Source: Hormiphora californensis
Lineage: Eukaryota > Ctenophora > Tentaculata > Cydippida > Pleurobrachiidae
Reading direction: 5' to 3'
NCBI GenBank assembly: GCA_020137815.1
Contig: CM035358.1
Coordinates: forward strand, 581,356-645,355
Length of the DNA: 64,000 nt
Positions 1 through 10,833 of this stretch are shown here, in pieces. The stretch's first letter is position 1. The number at the start of each line of letters is the position of its first letter. The position numbers and the translations under genes are program-made. Below the pieces are notes generated by a model. The model ran no database searches and was not told where the DNA came from. It saw only the letters and a program-made list of their open reading frames with translations.

Positions 1-168
1 GAAGCAACCTAGCAGGCTAACTAATATTTACACATTAGTTTTTACCAAACTAAATATATCTAATATTTAGTAGCTCTGATTTCTATTGTCGTTTTTGACC
101 ATTCTCTCTCTCATTGTGTCTCTGATATCTCTCCAACGTTCTCTCTCAAACCGTGTCTCTCTAAAGTT

Positions 169-1893
169 CTAAATGTCAACAGCGGGTGAGAGAGCGAACA
201 TGATCTGTGCAGTGTAGTAGAGAGTTAGGCCACATAGAGAGTTAAGGAAACATCGTTTGATAAACCGCTGCCGGGCTACGAACAGATCTGATATGTAGAA
301 AAGGAATGCAGCCGCTAGTAGCCATGTCTTACCACTGTACCTGGAGGGAAGGGGGTTGTTGGGGTGGTGAAACATTTGCTGAAACGCACATACATTTTCA
401 AATTATATTTTCTAGGGCGTATAATTTGAAAATGAAAGTTCATTTAAGTGATATGAAGAGACCACCACCATGCAACTTAAAAACTACAAAACTAACCCGT
501 AACTCCCAGAAGCGAACGCAACCATCCAGCTGATTGCGATGCTGTAGGTGATCACTAGTTTCCTCATTAGGCCACTCGTATAGGGCAGAATGTATCTGTA
601 TAGAGTTGGGTAAAGATAGGTCATGATTCATTAGTGGGATGGACGATGGGGGGGTAACAACTAGCCGCATGTATGTTAACTCTAATGCAGTCTCTGCACC
701 TGTACACAATGAATGCAGCAGGTCCAATGACGATAGCAGAAAAACAGAACCACTTCAACGAGATGCCAATCACCAGAAATGCTCCACTGAAAAAGAATGG
801 GGAGGGATTAAACACATTCCATTATTTAAATCAAAGTTCGAACCGCCCCCTAAATATATGAGACGGCGCCGTTATACTCTCTCACTCTCCGAGGGGGCAG
901 CGTCGAAAGATCAGGGGTCATAATTTGAGAGAGTCGAACAAGTAATAATCACGTCTCACGCGAAGCAATAGTCAGAAAGAGCTAAAAGGTTAAAGATGCA
1001 AGTGGAGGGGTTTAAAATTGCATTGGTAAAATTATATAATGCATTATATGTACGAGACATGAAGCTAGTCAGGCATTGTCGATCTGACAGTGTCTCATTT
1101 CTTGCAATCTGCTTTAGGGCGATTTAAGTAGAACTTCAATAATCGATATGATTTGAAATACATCAAATTAGAAATGAGTTATTATTACCTAATTTCTAAT
1201 AGTTGTAAACTAAATGAGTTTTTAGAACTTGTATATCACATCTTATTAAATCTGCGTCACAAGTTTGAAAAATATCATGATATTTCGAGGTGTGCCTCCA
1301 CCCCATCATGTTGTAGATGTAAGAGAGTCGCAAGCTGGTTGAGGGCGTGGGGCTGCAATCTATCTTTATCTCTAATGCATTTTACTACATATATTGCTGT
1401 TACTTTTAACTTTTAGCGACTTCTGTTCTTTGATGAACTGCAAGGGTGTCAGGTCACACCTCTAAGAATGAACAACAGTTTCATGGTTCACACTACAGTT
1501 CACACCTCTTTGATGAACCACGAGTGATCGTGCTAATGTAGTCTAGTCTAACTGCTCCATTTGCCCGTTATTTCTGCGGAAGGCACGAATTCATAGTTTA
1601 TACCTTTAGCATTATATGGTCCGAGGAAGTATCGACTCTAGAATTTTGAATACGGTCCAATATACGAACCTTTTCTAGACTCTGCAATTTATAGTTTACA
1701 CGGTCCAATGAACTCATTCTAGACTCTAGAAGGTCCATTATTGGAACTCTTTCTAGTCTCTAGAAGGTCCATTACTCTTTCTACACTAACCAGTACATCA
1801 TGTGAGCCAGTAGGAAGAAGAATGCTCCAATTTGGAAGTGCACGGGGTTCAGGGAGAGTAACATAACATCACCAAACGCTGAGAGAATCAAAC
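169..1893 (-). CDS. TMEM86: TMEM86-family lysoplasmalogenase, 5' end not found
   Basis: Four exons read on the minus strand at 1791-1893, 700-786, 497-595 and 169-340, and all junctions keep frame. The family (YhhN/TMEM86) is a multi-pass ER membrane enzyme that cleaves the vinyl-ether bond of lysoplasmalogen. The first exon seen holds the family signature GLILSAFGDVMLL followed by FFFLLAHMMY. The last exon gives LLAAAFLFYISDLFVA and then YYTAQIMFAL, matching the conserved ISD...YYxAQ C-terminus of TMEM86. The stop is at 169. Helices are dense in all exons, as expected. The exon at 1893 starts in phase 1, so at least one upstream N-terminal exon is missing; I searched to about 3 kb and found no convincing candidate. 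The 1-kb intron 787-1790 contains degenerate short repeats. Family assignment is firm; the exact paralogue (A or B) is not decidable. Confidence 0.85.
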
Positions 1894-3154
1894 CTGGATA
1901 TGAGGGGTTGTTAGTTAGGGTACAATACTTCTTGCAAGACTTCTTGCAAACCAAACATTGGTAACGAAGTTACCCCTCCCTTGCCGGTGCGCGAAGCACA
2001 CCCTACGAAGTCGCAGAGTGTGAGGTATCTTCGATACCAAGGTATGATAACTGTTAACCTGAATTTAGTTTTATTTGGGCTTTGTTAATGAGTTTGAAAT
2101 GTTACTTGAATTGTTTATACTCCCTTGTCACTTGACAATATGGGTAACTCAAATGTACCTTCGAAGAGACTATGTGAATCAACATGATACTGAAAACGAA
2201 ATATGTACTATCATGTTTGGATTTCGATTTCTGAATAATTCTGAATAATACTGTCATGTTAATATGAGGGATATGAAAAAGAAGATGCTGTATAACATAC
2301 AGCAGGTTATCATATACAGTGTGACAAGATCTCCCACGGGTTAATCAGTTAGATGGTTGTAAGGTCACGATCATATCTCCCCTCTCTCTTTGTTAACCAC
2401 TCATTCCCCCATTGCCATTATATCGACATACTGCATGGTGTTAATGGACCTCTCCAAATTGGAGACTCCCTAACAATTTCACTATTTAAGTTGCTCTATC
2501 TCTCTATTTTATCCCCTCTCTCTGCCCCTCCCTTTGAGATTCAGAGAGGGAGCGAGGGGAGCTCCTTGCCCTCTGTCTAGCTCTATCTCTCTCTCTGCCC
2601 CTCCTTTTCAGAGAGGGAGCGAGGGGAGCTCCTTTCCCTCTGTCTCTCAAAGATTTGTGAATCCAGTCTAAATGTTGCAACCCTTTTTGTCAATCTTTAT
2701 CACTAATGCTCTTTTGATGCATTATCCATCTCTTGTGGCCCCATAGTGAACCTTAGTGGTTCAATATCTCTCAATATCTCTCATAATATTCATCTTGTGT
2801 GCAATATCCATTTGTTGTAAAGGGGTTTTGATGCGAGACAAGAGAGATGGTGTACATGGAACCGAACTAAATTTTGCCAAAGCTTATAAACTATACTAAA
2901 TACTAATTAATCTCTCCTTAACCGAGTTCTGCCCGTGTATGTGTGAGATTCCCCATTAAGATCACCAGAAGGAGATATAGAAAATATTTGTCCAATCAAC
3001 ACATGTTATGATTGCTATCCATCGTAAGACTCAAGAATTATAGTCAAGAATAGATTATTATTTATTTGTCTTCCTTGCTTAGACAAAACAAGATGTTAAA
3101 CATGTATAAACTATTGACGTGAGAGCTCAGCTGTATCAAAAACACATCTACCTA

Positions 3155-3200
3155 TATAACACATGATCTACCCACTTTAAAAAGTGGGTAGATGTGTTAT
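3155..3200. repeat. Short near-perfect hairpin
   Basis: ATCTACCCACTTT at 3166-3178 is repeated as its exact reverse complement at 3181-3193 with a two-base loop. The pairing continues outward as ATAACACA/TGTGTTAT after a two-base bulge. It may be the remnant of a small palindromic element. Confidence 0.8.
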
Positions 3201-3255
3201 ACTTTGTTACAGCTTTGGTTCATATCTCACTATACCAGTATCAACTAACACGGTC

Positions 3256-3422
3256 GCTTGTAGTGGGAAAACGGTAATGGAAAACGAAGATACAGTAAGA
3301 CGACGCGCAACCGTGACCAATCAGGGCGCTAGTACGTGCTGACAAATGAACTTTTTGCCGCACGTTATGCACCGTGCACGTCTCCTTACTGTATTTTGCG
3401 TTACCGTATTTTGACTGCAAGC
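3256..3422. mobile_element. Small imperfect inverted-repeat (MITE-like) element
   Basis: The left arm (about 3256-3307) and right arm (about 3375-3422) are imperfect reverse complements. They share GCTTG(T/C)AGT, ACGGTAA, ATACAGTAAG and GACG(C/T)GCA in the same order. The internal region is about 70 bp and has no ORF. This is the structure of a short non-autonomous DNA element; the superfamily is not identifiable. Confidence 0.5.
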
Positions 3423-3568
3423 AGCACTGTAATAGTTGAGCTTTAGTTGATAAAATAGGCGATATTTTCCTTTCTTATTTCTCTCTCTTTGCACTAAGGC
3501 CCATGGTCCGTACCACCCTGATTGCTCTGGGGCACTATACGGTTACCAAGTTTGAGTCCAGCCCCATG

Positions 3569-3576
3569 CGAGAGAA

Positions 3577-3629
<53 letters not shown>

Positions 3630-3634
3630 AAGGA
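3569..3634. repeat. (GA)n microsatellite
   Basis: Nearly uninterrupted GA dinucleotides with a few GAAAGA interruptions. Confidence 0.9.
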
Positions 3635-4674
3635 GGAGGAGTAGAGAAGTTCTAGATTATCTGGGATTAATGTTAAATAAGTCAACCACGCCTCTGAATA
3701 TTGTCATAATTCTCTTTGACCCTATCACTAGCGCAATATTGTCTACGCCAAAGACACTCTTACAAATGGCACTAGAATTAAATAAGAAATTAAATGGAAA
3801 CCTAACTGGATATGAAGGAAGAGATAGAGGGAGAGAATAGAGACTCGAGAAAGTAAAAGATAAGAAGAGATAGAGAGAGATAGAACCCGAGAAAAGGGGA
3901 AATAAGATAGATAAGAGAATCTATATATATACTAAACATATATCTACTCTCCATCTCTATCTTCTGCTATCTTACTCTCTCTCTCCTTACATCCCTCTCT
4001 TCATCTTCCCTAATAATCTCGGAACCCCATAGTAAAAGTATTGCACCAATAATCCGATCCCCTAAGAGCCGTAAGCACACGAGCCCCCGAAGATAGTGGA
4101 TAGGGAAAGGGAATTGCAATTTGCCCCCCCCCCCCCCTAAATGCCTTCTATTAGCTCCCCTCAGCCTCTCTCCGTTACATTTTTCTCATGCTATTTTATC
4201 TTTATGTGCTTTCTTTGTCTTGCCCATATTTTACTTTTGTTTTGTCTTTCCAAAACCTCATATTTAAAAAGGGATAATGTCCTTCGCAGGCCGCTCTCAC
4301 TGCCTATGTAAGATTCAGACTGCGTCGAAGGCATTGTCTCCTGGCCTTTTCGCAGCCTTAATCTTGGCTAGTCGAATTTTTTGAGAGTTATTAATAAAGT
4401 AGAATATCTCTTCTCTCTCTCTATCCTCTCTCTCTCTCCCCTCTCTCTCCGCGTGCTCCTCCCCGCCTAGCTCTCTCTCACTATACCCAGTTTAGCCTTC
4501 TTCTTATCCTTTCCTTCTATTCTTATATTCTCTTGAGAAGATTTGTCGGAAAAGAAATTGTTTTCCCTTTTCCCTTATTTAATATCCTTTTTCTCTATCG
4601 CTCCTTCAGTTTCACTTTTTCTGATACCATTAAGTGCGTTTAACATAACCCCCCTATTTTCTGCTAGCTATATC

Positions 4675-5814
4675 ATGTCTACCAGTAGCGGTAACTTGTT
4701 CCCACTATCAGACAGCTGCCCAACCCATCCCGGCGTATCAGCTGAATACGAGGCTCGTTTTGGACTTAACTCAACCATGGATATCGCCACTAATTTCCTG
4801 TCTCAAGTCAACTACCTCTCTCTGATTGGTTCAACCCAACTACTTATTGGTGGTGTGGGTGTCACACTGAACGGACTAACCCTGAGCTACTACTGCCGAC
4901 TAAAAAAGCAACTGTTTGGGTGTGTCCACAAGACTATGACTCTGGTAGACCTTGTTAGCGGGGTCGGTGCGATTATCCTTGGGCTCAGTATATTCTGGTT
5001 ACTCCAGGGGAACCCACCCTACAGCTACTCCATCCAGTTCAGTTCAACAGTTGTCATGGTGCTAACCCGTGTATCAGCGTGGAACCACCTCCTACTAAAC
5101 CTCCTCAGGACACAGAGCGTTACATCTCCATCCCGATCTGTTGCTAACTCTACTATGGTATCCCTCCTCCTTCTACCCATGGTTCTCTGGTGCGGAGTGG
5201 CACTGGGCGATATCTTCGCAGAGAGCGAGCTGCCCTGTGTTTATCATGTGCGGTACAACCTGATAATGCCCATATTAGGTCGGGGGTTCATGGAACGGAT
5301 ATCCCTGTCTCTCTGCTCCACACCCTGGTATCCTGGTATTATGGGGTTGTTGCTAGTGTGCCCATTCCTCCTTCCATCCATCACCATCTTGGTTCTCATG
5401 ATAACCCAGGTTTATGTGCTGATATTCAAGAACAGACAGGTCACTAGGAAGAGTGCCCGTAGTAGGAAAATGGCCCAAACTATTGTCTACCTGTCTCTCT
5501 CCTACTCCATCTGCCATAGTCTCTACACTGTAGTAACACTGGGTGACAACAAGAACTCTCTCCTTCTATTCTTCACCTCCTCAACAGCTCCTGCCCTTCA
5601 CACCATGATAACCCCTGCTATCCTGATACTGAGAGGCCGGGCCCTCCAGACATATTGTCTGAATGTTGTGGAGAAGTACGGGGTGAGGAGAAGTAATTGG
5701 CCTGCAAGGGTACCAGGCCCTCCCATGGCTATAGACAGGAACTTGACTACAGTGAAACCAGAAGGGAAGGAGATTACACGGTATAATAAACCTTCTAACT
5801 CACTAGGACTATAA
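4675..5814 (+). CDS. Single-exon rhodopsin-like seven-transmembrane receptor
   Basis: The reading frame is open from about 4543, but the first ATG that fits a receptor is at 4675, giving 379 aa. It lies 7 nt after a 3' splice-site-like CCTATTTTCTGCTAG. The N-terminus (about 55 residues) has a potential NST glycosylation site. Seven hydrophobic segments follow, starting near LIGGVGVTLNGLTL (TM1), with LVDLVSGVGAIILGLSIF as TM2 and LLLVCPFLLPSITILVLMI as TM5. The basic loop RQVTRKSARSRKMAQT precedes TM6 and the tail is about 60 residues. TM7 reads LHTMITPAILIL in place of the usual NPxxY, and the DRY motif after TM3 is replaced by LLNLLRTQS. The topology is that of a class A G-protein-coupled receptor that has lost the textbook activation motifs. 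Ligand is unknown. It is intronless, unlike most of its neighbours. Confidence 0.75.
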   Translation: MSTSSGNLFPLSDSCPTHPGVSAEYEARFGLNSTMDIATNFLSQVNYLSLIGSTQLLIGGVGVTLNGLTLSYYCRLKKQLFGCVHKTMTLVDLVSGVGAIILGLSIFWLLQGNPPYSYSIQFSSTVVMVLTRVSAWNHLLLNLLRTQSVTSPSRSVANSTMVSLLLLPMVLWCGVALGDIFAESELPCVYHVRYNLIMPILGRGFMERISLSLCSTPWYPGIMGLLLVCPFLLPSITILVLMITQVYVLIFKNRQVTRKSARSRKMAQTIVYLSLSYSICHSLYTVVTLGDNKNSLLLFFTSSTAPALHTMITPAILILRGRALQTYCLNVVEKYGVRRSNWPARVPGPPMAIDRNLTTVKPEGKEITRYNKPSNSLGL

Positions 5815-6763
5815 TGGGGTTTTATGTGATATTTTGTATTTATTTCTGTTAGCCTCATATTTTGAGGTAGGATGAGTTTCGTTTGTTTGGAGGCAGTGCT
5901 TCCATGTTTTCTGTTGAGCTGTTATTGTATGAAATGGTGACCCTTTTGCAATTTGCTCGCAGACATGTGTTTATTACAGATCCTGATCAAAACAGTGTCT
6001 CAGATAGATGAGAATAGAAATGCTCTGTGCAACTTACCCCAGAATAAGTAGCTGCCCTGGTCACTGTTCACTAAGGAGCTACTCCTTGCCAGATAGAGGA
6101 ATCCCAAAGAGGCAACAGTTTTAGTAACACTCTTTACATACTTGGAATAACCTGAAATGGGTTTATTAATTACAGGGTTTTATTGTTCATGTTATTGCCT
6201 CTACCACAGTATCGATGTAGAACATAATTCCCCTTAGAGGAAACAGATACTCTTGCTTATGAAGTTAAAAAAAGTGGTAAGTTCTTCAGCCGTGCTCGGT
6301 TGAAGAATTCTCAATCTTGATAAACTTTAGATATCATACTATTGAATAATTAAAATAATAACGGAATATGTATAATATGATAAAACCCTCCTGAAATCGA
6401 ACGTTTGTAAAGAGGTCAGTCATTATTATTGTGATCGGTATTCTCAATACATTGGTACGGTACTTTTCTAATGAAGACATTAAAGTTAAGTTGTAAGTAG
6501 TATTCATAACCATTAACTCAAATTACATAATGTCTCACCATAAAACTCGTTGACTAGCAGGAGAGAGAGTGAGGTTAGGGTAACGTAAACGGGAGTCAGG
6601 GACAATACCAGGTGATCCTTGTTCATTTGCTGTAATGAGGGGTACTTCAGATTGTAAATCTAAATTATTGTGTGGTGATCATTGTCAGAGCAGAACAAAA
6701 TCAGAAACATAGTTAAAAAAGGGTAAAAATAATAAATAAACTACGGCAACATGTAAAGCAATG
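5815..6763. other. Intergenic region, nothing recognised
   Basis: AT-rich 3' flank of the receptor gene. Short palindromic words occur (for example around 6250-6310), but I see no ORF, RNA gene or element that I can support. Confidence 0.5.
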
Positions 6764-7294
6764 TTGGGGGGGGGGTGCAGCCCCAAAAAAATTCAAACTT
6801 TTTCCGAAACCCAGGGTACGGTTGGTTTTTTTTGGTCGTTTTTGGTCGTTTTTGGTCGTTTTTGGTTGAAATTTCTTTGATTTTTTTGGTCGTTTTTGAT
6901 TTTTTTTGGTCGTTTTTGATTTTTTTTGATCGTTTTTGATTTTTTTTGAATTTTTTTGATCTTTTTTGAATTTTTTTGATCGTTTTTGATTTTTTTTGGT
7001 TGTTTAATGTTGAACAAAAAGTTCAAAGAAAATCAAAAACGATCAAATAAAATCAAAAACGATCAAAAAAATTCAAAAAAATTCAAAAAAAATAAAAAAC
7101 GATCAAAAAAAATCAAAAAAGATCAAAAAAAAATCAAAAAAGATCAAAAAAAATTAAAAAAAATCAAAAAAGATCAAAAAAAATAAAAAAAAATCAAAAA
7201 AGATCAAAAAAAATCAAAAACGACCAAAAAAAAATCAACACTTTTGAAAATCCAGGGTATGGTTGGTTTTTTTGGGCTGCACCCCCCCCCCCCC
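6764..7294. mobile_element. A-rich foldback element built of GATCAAAAA-type repeats
   Basis: The left half is runs of GGTCGTTTTT and GATTTTTTTT. The right half is the reverse complement of this (GATCAAAAAAAATC, ACGATC, ACGACC). The two can pair over about 230 bp each side with the centre near 7010-7020. The ends are inverted copies of GGGTGCAGCCC(C)AAAAAAA (6774-6790 and about 7267-7283), bordered by G and C runs. A direct repeat CCAGGGTA(C/T)GGTTGG also lies just inside each end (about 6811 and 7252). There is no coding capacity; translations are lysine-rich artefacts. It looks like a snap-back element expanded by slippage. Confidence 0.75.
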
Positions 7295-8200
7295 CCCCCC
7301 ACCCCCCCAAGTTTTTAGAAGATCGAGAGTGGGAAAGCATTAGATGAATTGGAAGGGAGATGCATTGGAAAAGGAAGGAAAAGAAGTTTAAAAGTAAAGG
7401 AAGGAATAAAAAACCCTGGTTATACCCCCAACTCACCCCCTTTTTTGGTTGGCCCCAAACCCAACTAAAAATCGGCCTTATACAATCCTTCATTGGAAAA
7501 GTAATAACAAAACTTAGTACTTTAAATAACTGAGAGAAAAGTAAAACTGCCTGAACGTCGAAGAGATTTGATAGAAAAGGACCCACATTTTTTTATACGC
7601 AAACTACGTCCCACAGTTAAACAACTCCATAATTCCCATTTCTCTCAGTTACCCTCAATTAAAGGGTCAGTCACACGGTTTACTTAAAAATTTCTCTTTC
7701 CCTCAATTAAAGGTATAAAAACCGGTGTAAACGAAAACCGGAAAAAAAAGGAGGAAAAAGAGAAGATAAAGAAAAAAGGGAAAAAAAAGGGGAAGAATTT
7801 GCGACCAAAACGAAGCAAATAAAAATTTTCCGGATGCGACTACTTTTTCTTTATTACTCTTTTTTCTCTCTCTTCTCCCTTTTCTCTCTTTTTTTTGGTT
7901 TTTTTTTCTCTCTTCTCTCTTTTTCTCCTCGTCTTTTGGAAAAATCTTGGAGTCGGAGAAAATAGTAGTAAGCCTCAACCGTTTCAAGAACCTGTCTTTG
8001 TGGTTTCAGAACCCTAATTACATATTGATGCAATAGCCTCCACGCAACATCTCACGAACACTCTGAATAAAATGCAATATATCTATTAGCAAGCCCCCCA
8101 TTATCTAAAATACCATTATCCCAACATGCATCTAATATATCAGTCACTGCTTTCACAAATAAAATGTTTCTGTCGCCCGATCGCTCAATAAAGTTTCTCT
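7295..8200. other. Low-complexity intergenic DNA
   Basis: A long C-run (7281-7308), purine-rich stretches (7740-7800) and pyrimidine-rich stretches (7840-7930). No credible gene on either strand; the long minus-strand frames here are F/S/L- or K/E-rich artefacts of these tracts. Confidence 0.6.
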
Positions 8201-8210
8201 AAACAGCATT

Positions 8211-8489
8211 ATGATGGTGTCCAGTTGGTGTGGCGATGAACCAATCAACCTCAAGTGTTCTCCTCCTGATATTGCAGAGACCTGTCAGATTCACTTTCCA
8301 ATTCCACTCCACTCTCACTATGTGTCAACCCTGTGTGATGATGTTATTAATGAAGTAATCAAAGAAATACACGGTAATTCAGTACTGAATTCAAAACAAA
8401 ATGTCTTGAGTAGCGACAAATTATGTGATGTTTACCAGAGTTCAGTACTGCTAACAACATATGATATAGGAGAATCACCCTTTATCTAG
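8211..8489 (+). CDS. Small uncharacterised ORF (92 aa)
   Basis: ATG at 8211 (or the next codon) opens a 92-residue frame with mixed composition, five cysteines and no hydrophobic signal. The start lies 4 nt after TTTCTCTAAACAG, a good 3' splice site, the same arrangement seen at several confirmed genes here. The stop at 8487-8489 overlaps the last codons of the convergent GPN2 gene by 8 bp. I recognise no family. It could be a genuine small gene, the last exon of a longer one, or chance. Confidence 0.25.
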   Translation: MMVSSWCGDEPINLKCSPPDIAETCQIHFPIPLHSHYVSTLCDDVINEVIKEIHGNSVLNSKQNVLSSDKLCDVYQSSVLLTTYDIGESPFI

Positions 8490-10247
8490 ACATGAACGGT
8501 TCAATGCAGCACTCAGTTGCACCCTGTTCTTAATAAGGGGGGGGGGGAGCGGGGGGTTGGTAACTCAGTAACTCACCTATAACACTCCTCTCCTCTAGCT
8601 CCCCATACACATAACCATTAGCTTTATCAACAGCTTTACACAGCCGGTGGAGACAACCCAGATCCTGAAATGAAGTGTCACGTGATGTGTAGGGAAATGG
8701 AAGATATTGTGGTATCAATATTGTGTGATCACTGGAAGACAGATCACCTTGAAATACTCTTATCTCAGGTCCTAGTTGAACTACACAAACATACCTGTAC
8801 GTTTAGTGGGTAAAACGACACCAAATTGTAGTCCTCTACTAAACCAATTAGAGCGGCATTTAACCGAATAAACCTCTTCCCACAAACTCTCTCATCCAGA
8901 TGTTCTAATAGGTAGGAGAGATCCAGTACCTCCGTGTAGTAGTTCAACTTGAAATCTGAAATTAATAATATTGAAACAGGGTCTAGCTAGGCAAGATACA
9001 CCAGCTGTCACGTGATGCCCATATTTGGTGTGTCACGTGATGCCCATATTCGGTGTGTCACGTGATGCCCATATTTGGTGTGTCACGTGATGCCCATATT
9101 TGGTGTGTCACGTGATGCCCATTATTGGATTGTCACGTGATACTTACCGAGAGGTCCCATTTTGTTGACTAGGTCAATCTTAGAGAGGACATTGATGTGT
9201 GGCAGTTCGAGGTGCAGCATACTAGAGAGACTGGTTAGGAGTACTGAGATGAATTTAGAGGCATCCGCACAGTAGTGAGAATCTACCAGACTAACAACAC
9301 ACAGCTGTGGAGGGGGATTGCAGGGGTTACTATGGTTACAGGGCCGTTACTATGACCTTGGTTGTTTGGGCAAGATAAATTATGTTATAGTTTCAGGTTA
9401 GTTGTTAGTGATAAACCTACGCATTTGAAAATTTCAGGTAGTTTGTTTCCTTTTTTACCTGGATTCCCCATTTAGTTATTTCATTGACAATATTCCTGAA
9501 CGATGAATGATGTGTGTATAGCTCCACTTGACCGGGACAATCAAATATTACATAGGCCCCACGGGACACTATCTGATCCTTTAACTCCTCCATGTGGGAC
9601 TCAATATACTCCATAGAGAACAGAATGGCTCCATTGGGTCCGAGATGGAGGCGCTCCATAACCTGGGGAATTTAGGGAACATCATGACATCTATCAGTAT
9701 TGAGGGATGGAAATGAGATGAAATGTCGGAATTGAAAGGGACTGCATATTTTAAATCATTGAGTTGCCGATAATAGCAATTTGATGAACTTTCCCCTTAC
9801 AACCAGAAAACGTGGATGGCAGATGAGACTTTCATCATGAAAGTGGTATTATCTTACTAAAATATATACCCCAGTTCTGTTTAACATGTTCTGTTTAACA
9901 TGAATGGGATATGTATTGGTCACGAATCACGATAATAATCATGCAATAGAGGACTGATATAATATCAAATTTACCGAATATTGCAGGTTATGATTTAGGT
10001 CACGTAATAGTTAAACGTTTAAATTTAACTTTAAATTCTGACAGTAATTTGACGTTGCACGTAGAGTGGTAGTGACAGTATTAGCTGGAAGGTCACGCAT
10101 GTCGCAAAATATAAAATGATAGAGAGGTCTTTAAATGGCGGTGGACAAAGAAAAAGAGACATCTATCCAGAGACTAAAAGATATAAATCCCCCTACCCCT
10201 CCCCAACCCTCTTGCTTCTGTCATTTGTGAGAGAATGAGAAAGATAT

Positions 10248-10331
<84 letters not shown>

Positions 10332-10824
10332 CAAGAAAGAGAAAGAGAGAGAGAGAGAAAACAATAGAGGAAGAGAGCGAGAGATAGTGAGAGAAGGAAG
10401 GGTACAACACTATACCTCATCTACTTCCACAATATCCTGCACATCAATATCAGCCTGGTAGGGAGGCTGCTCGTTTGCAGGATCCAGATTCACCACCACT
10501 ACAGGCCGCTTTATTGTGTTCCTCAAGTGGAATGACATTGCCCTGCAGTACGTGCTCTTCCCTGACAAGAGTTATTATTGTTGAGATGTGTCAACAAGGT
10601 CTGTACAACATGATATGGTTACAGAAAGTTGATTGTTCAATGAAAAATGTTCATCTTGTCCCAACCGGAAGGGGTTAGGGGGCATTAGACAATTGCAATG
10701 AAACATTGAACTATCATTTCCAGGAATGGCGTCAGACGTTCTAACATTATTATACTGGTCACTATTATTGGTGTCTCTTACCTGAGCCAGGGGGTCCGAT
10801 AACAAGTTGACCAAACAGCGTCAT
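8482..10824 (-). CDS. GPN2: GPN-loop GTPase 2
   Basis: Seven exons: 10782-10824, 10416-10561, 9459-9662, 9148-9304, 8795-8955, 8577-8664 and 8482-8528, in frame throughout, 281 aa (human about 310). The GPN GTPases help assemble RNA polymerases and bring them to the nucleus. Seen: P-loop GPPGSGKST at residues 10-18; GPN loop LGPNG near 70-74; G3-type [16 protein letters not shown] as the base-recognition region; and the GPN2-specific [15 protein letters not shown] and AVDKANGY. The last exon follows a C-rich acceptor tract and ends with PFMSR, shorter than in vertebrates. The start ATG at 10824 lies 8 nt after TCTGTCTATAG, a 3' splice-site-like sequence. Intron 2 is a long (GA)n tract, and intron 4 holds a 25-bp tandem repeat. 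Assignment is firm; the last short exon is the least certain. Confidence 0.93.
9006..9140. repeat. 25-bp tandem repeat carrying CACGTG in GPN2 intron 4
   Basis: Five full units and a partial one, period 25 bp, starting at 9006, 9031, 9056, 9081, 9106 and 9131. Each begins TGTCACGTGATGCCCATATT. The units are nearly identical, so expansion is recent. Each carries the palindrome CACGTG (an E-box core), here at perfectly regular spacing. Confidence 0.95.
10251..10372. repeat. (GA)n microsatellite in GPN2 intron 2
   Basis: About 39 uninterrupted GA units followed by interrupted GA/GAAA repeats. On the coding strand this reads as a long CT tract just upstream of exon 3, but it ends some 600 bp from the acceptor. 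Confidence 0.95.
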
Positions 10825-10833
10825 TACATTCCT

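Larger units (their letters stand above)
1894..4674. other. Intergenic / upstream region without recognised gene
   Basis: No coding exon could be supported in this stretch apart from the possibility that it hides the missing 5' exon of the TMEM86 gene. It holds a short hairpin near 3.17 kb, an imperfect inverted-repeat element near 3.3 kb, a (GA)n tract near 3.6 kb, several CT-rich runs and a C-run at about 4126-4137. The last 150 bases before the receptor gene are pyrimidine-rich and end in a 3' splice-site-like CTGCTAG at 4661-4667. Confidence 0.5.

Noticed and set aside
3494-3685. Serine/leucine-repeat ORF on the minus strand
   Set aside because: It is a translation of the (GA)n tract; no initiation context or conserved residues.
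7194-7586. 130-residue minus-strand ORF
   Set aside because: The frame crosses the A-rich foldback element and a C-run; composition is an artefact of low-complexity DNA.
9006-9140. CRISPR-like array
   Set aside because: Direct tandem units with no spacers in an animal intron; it is a minisatellite.
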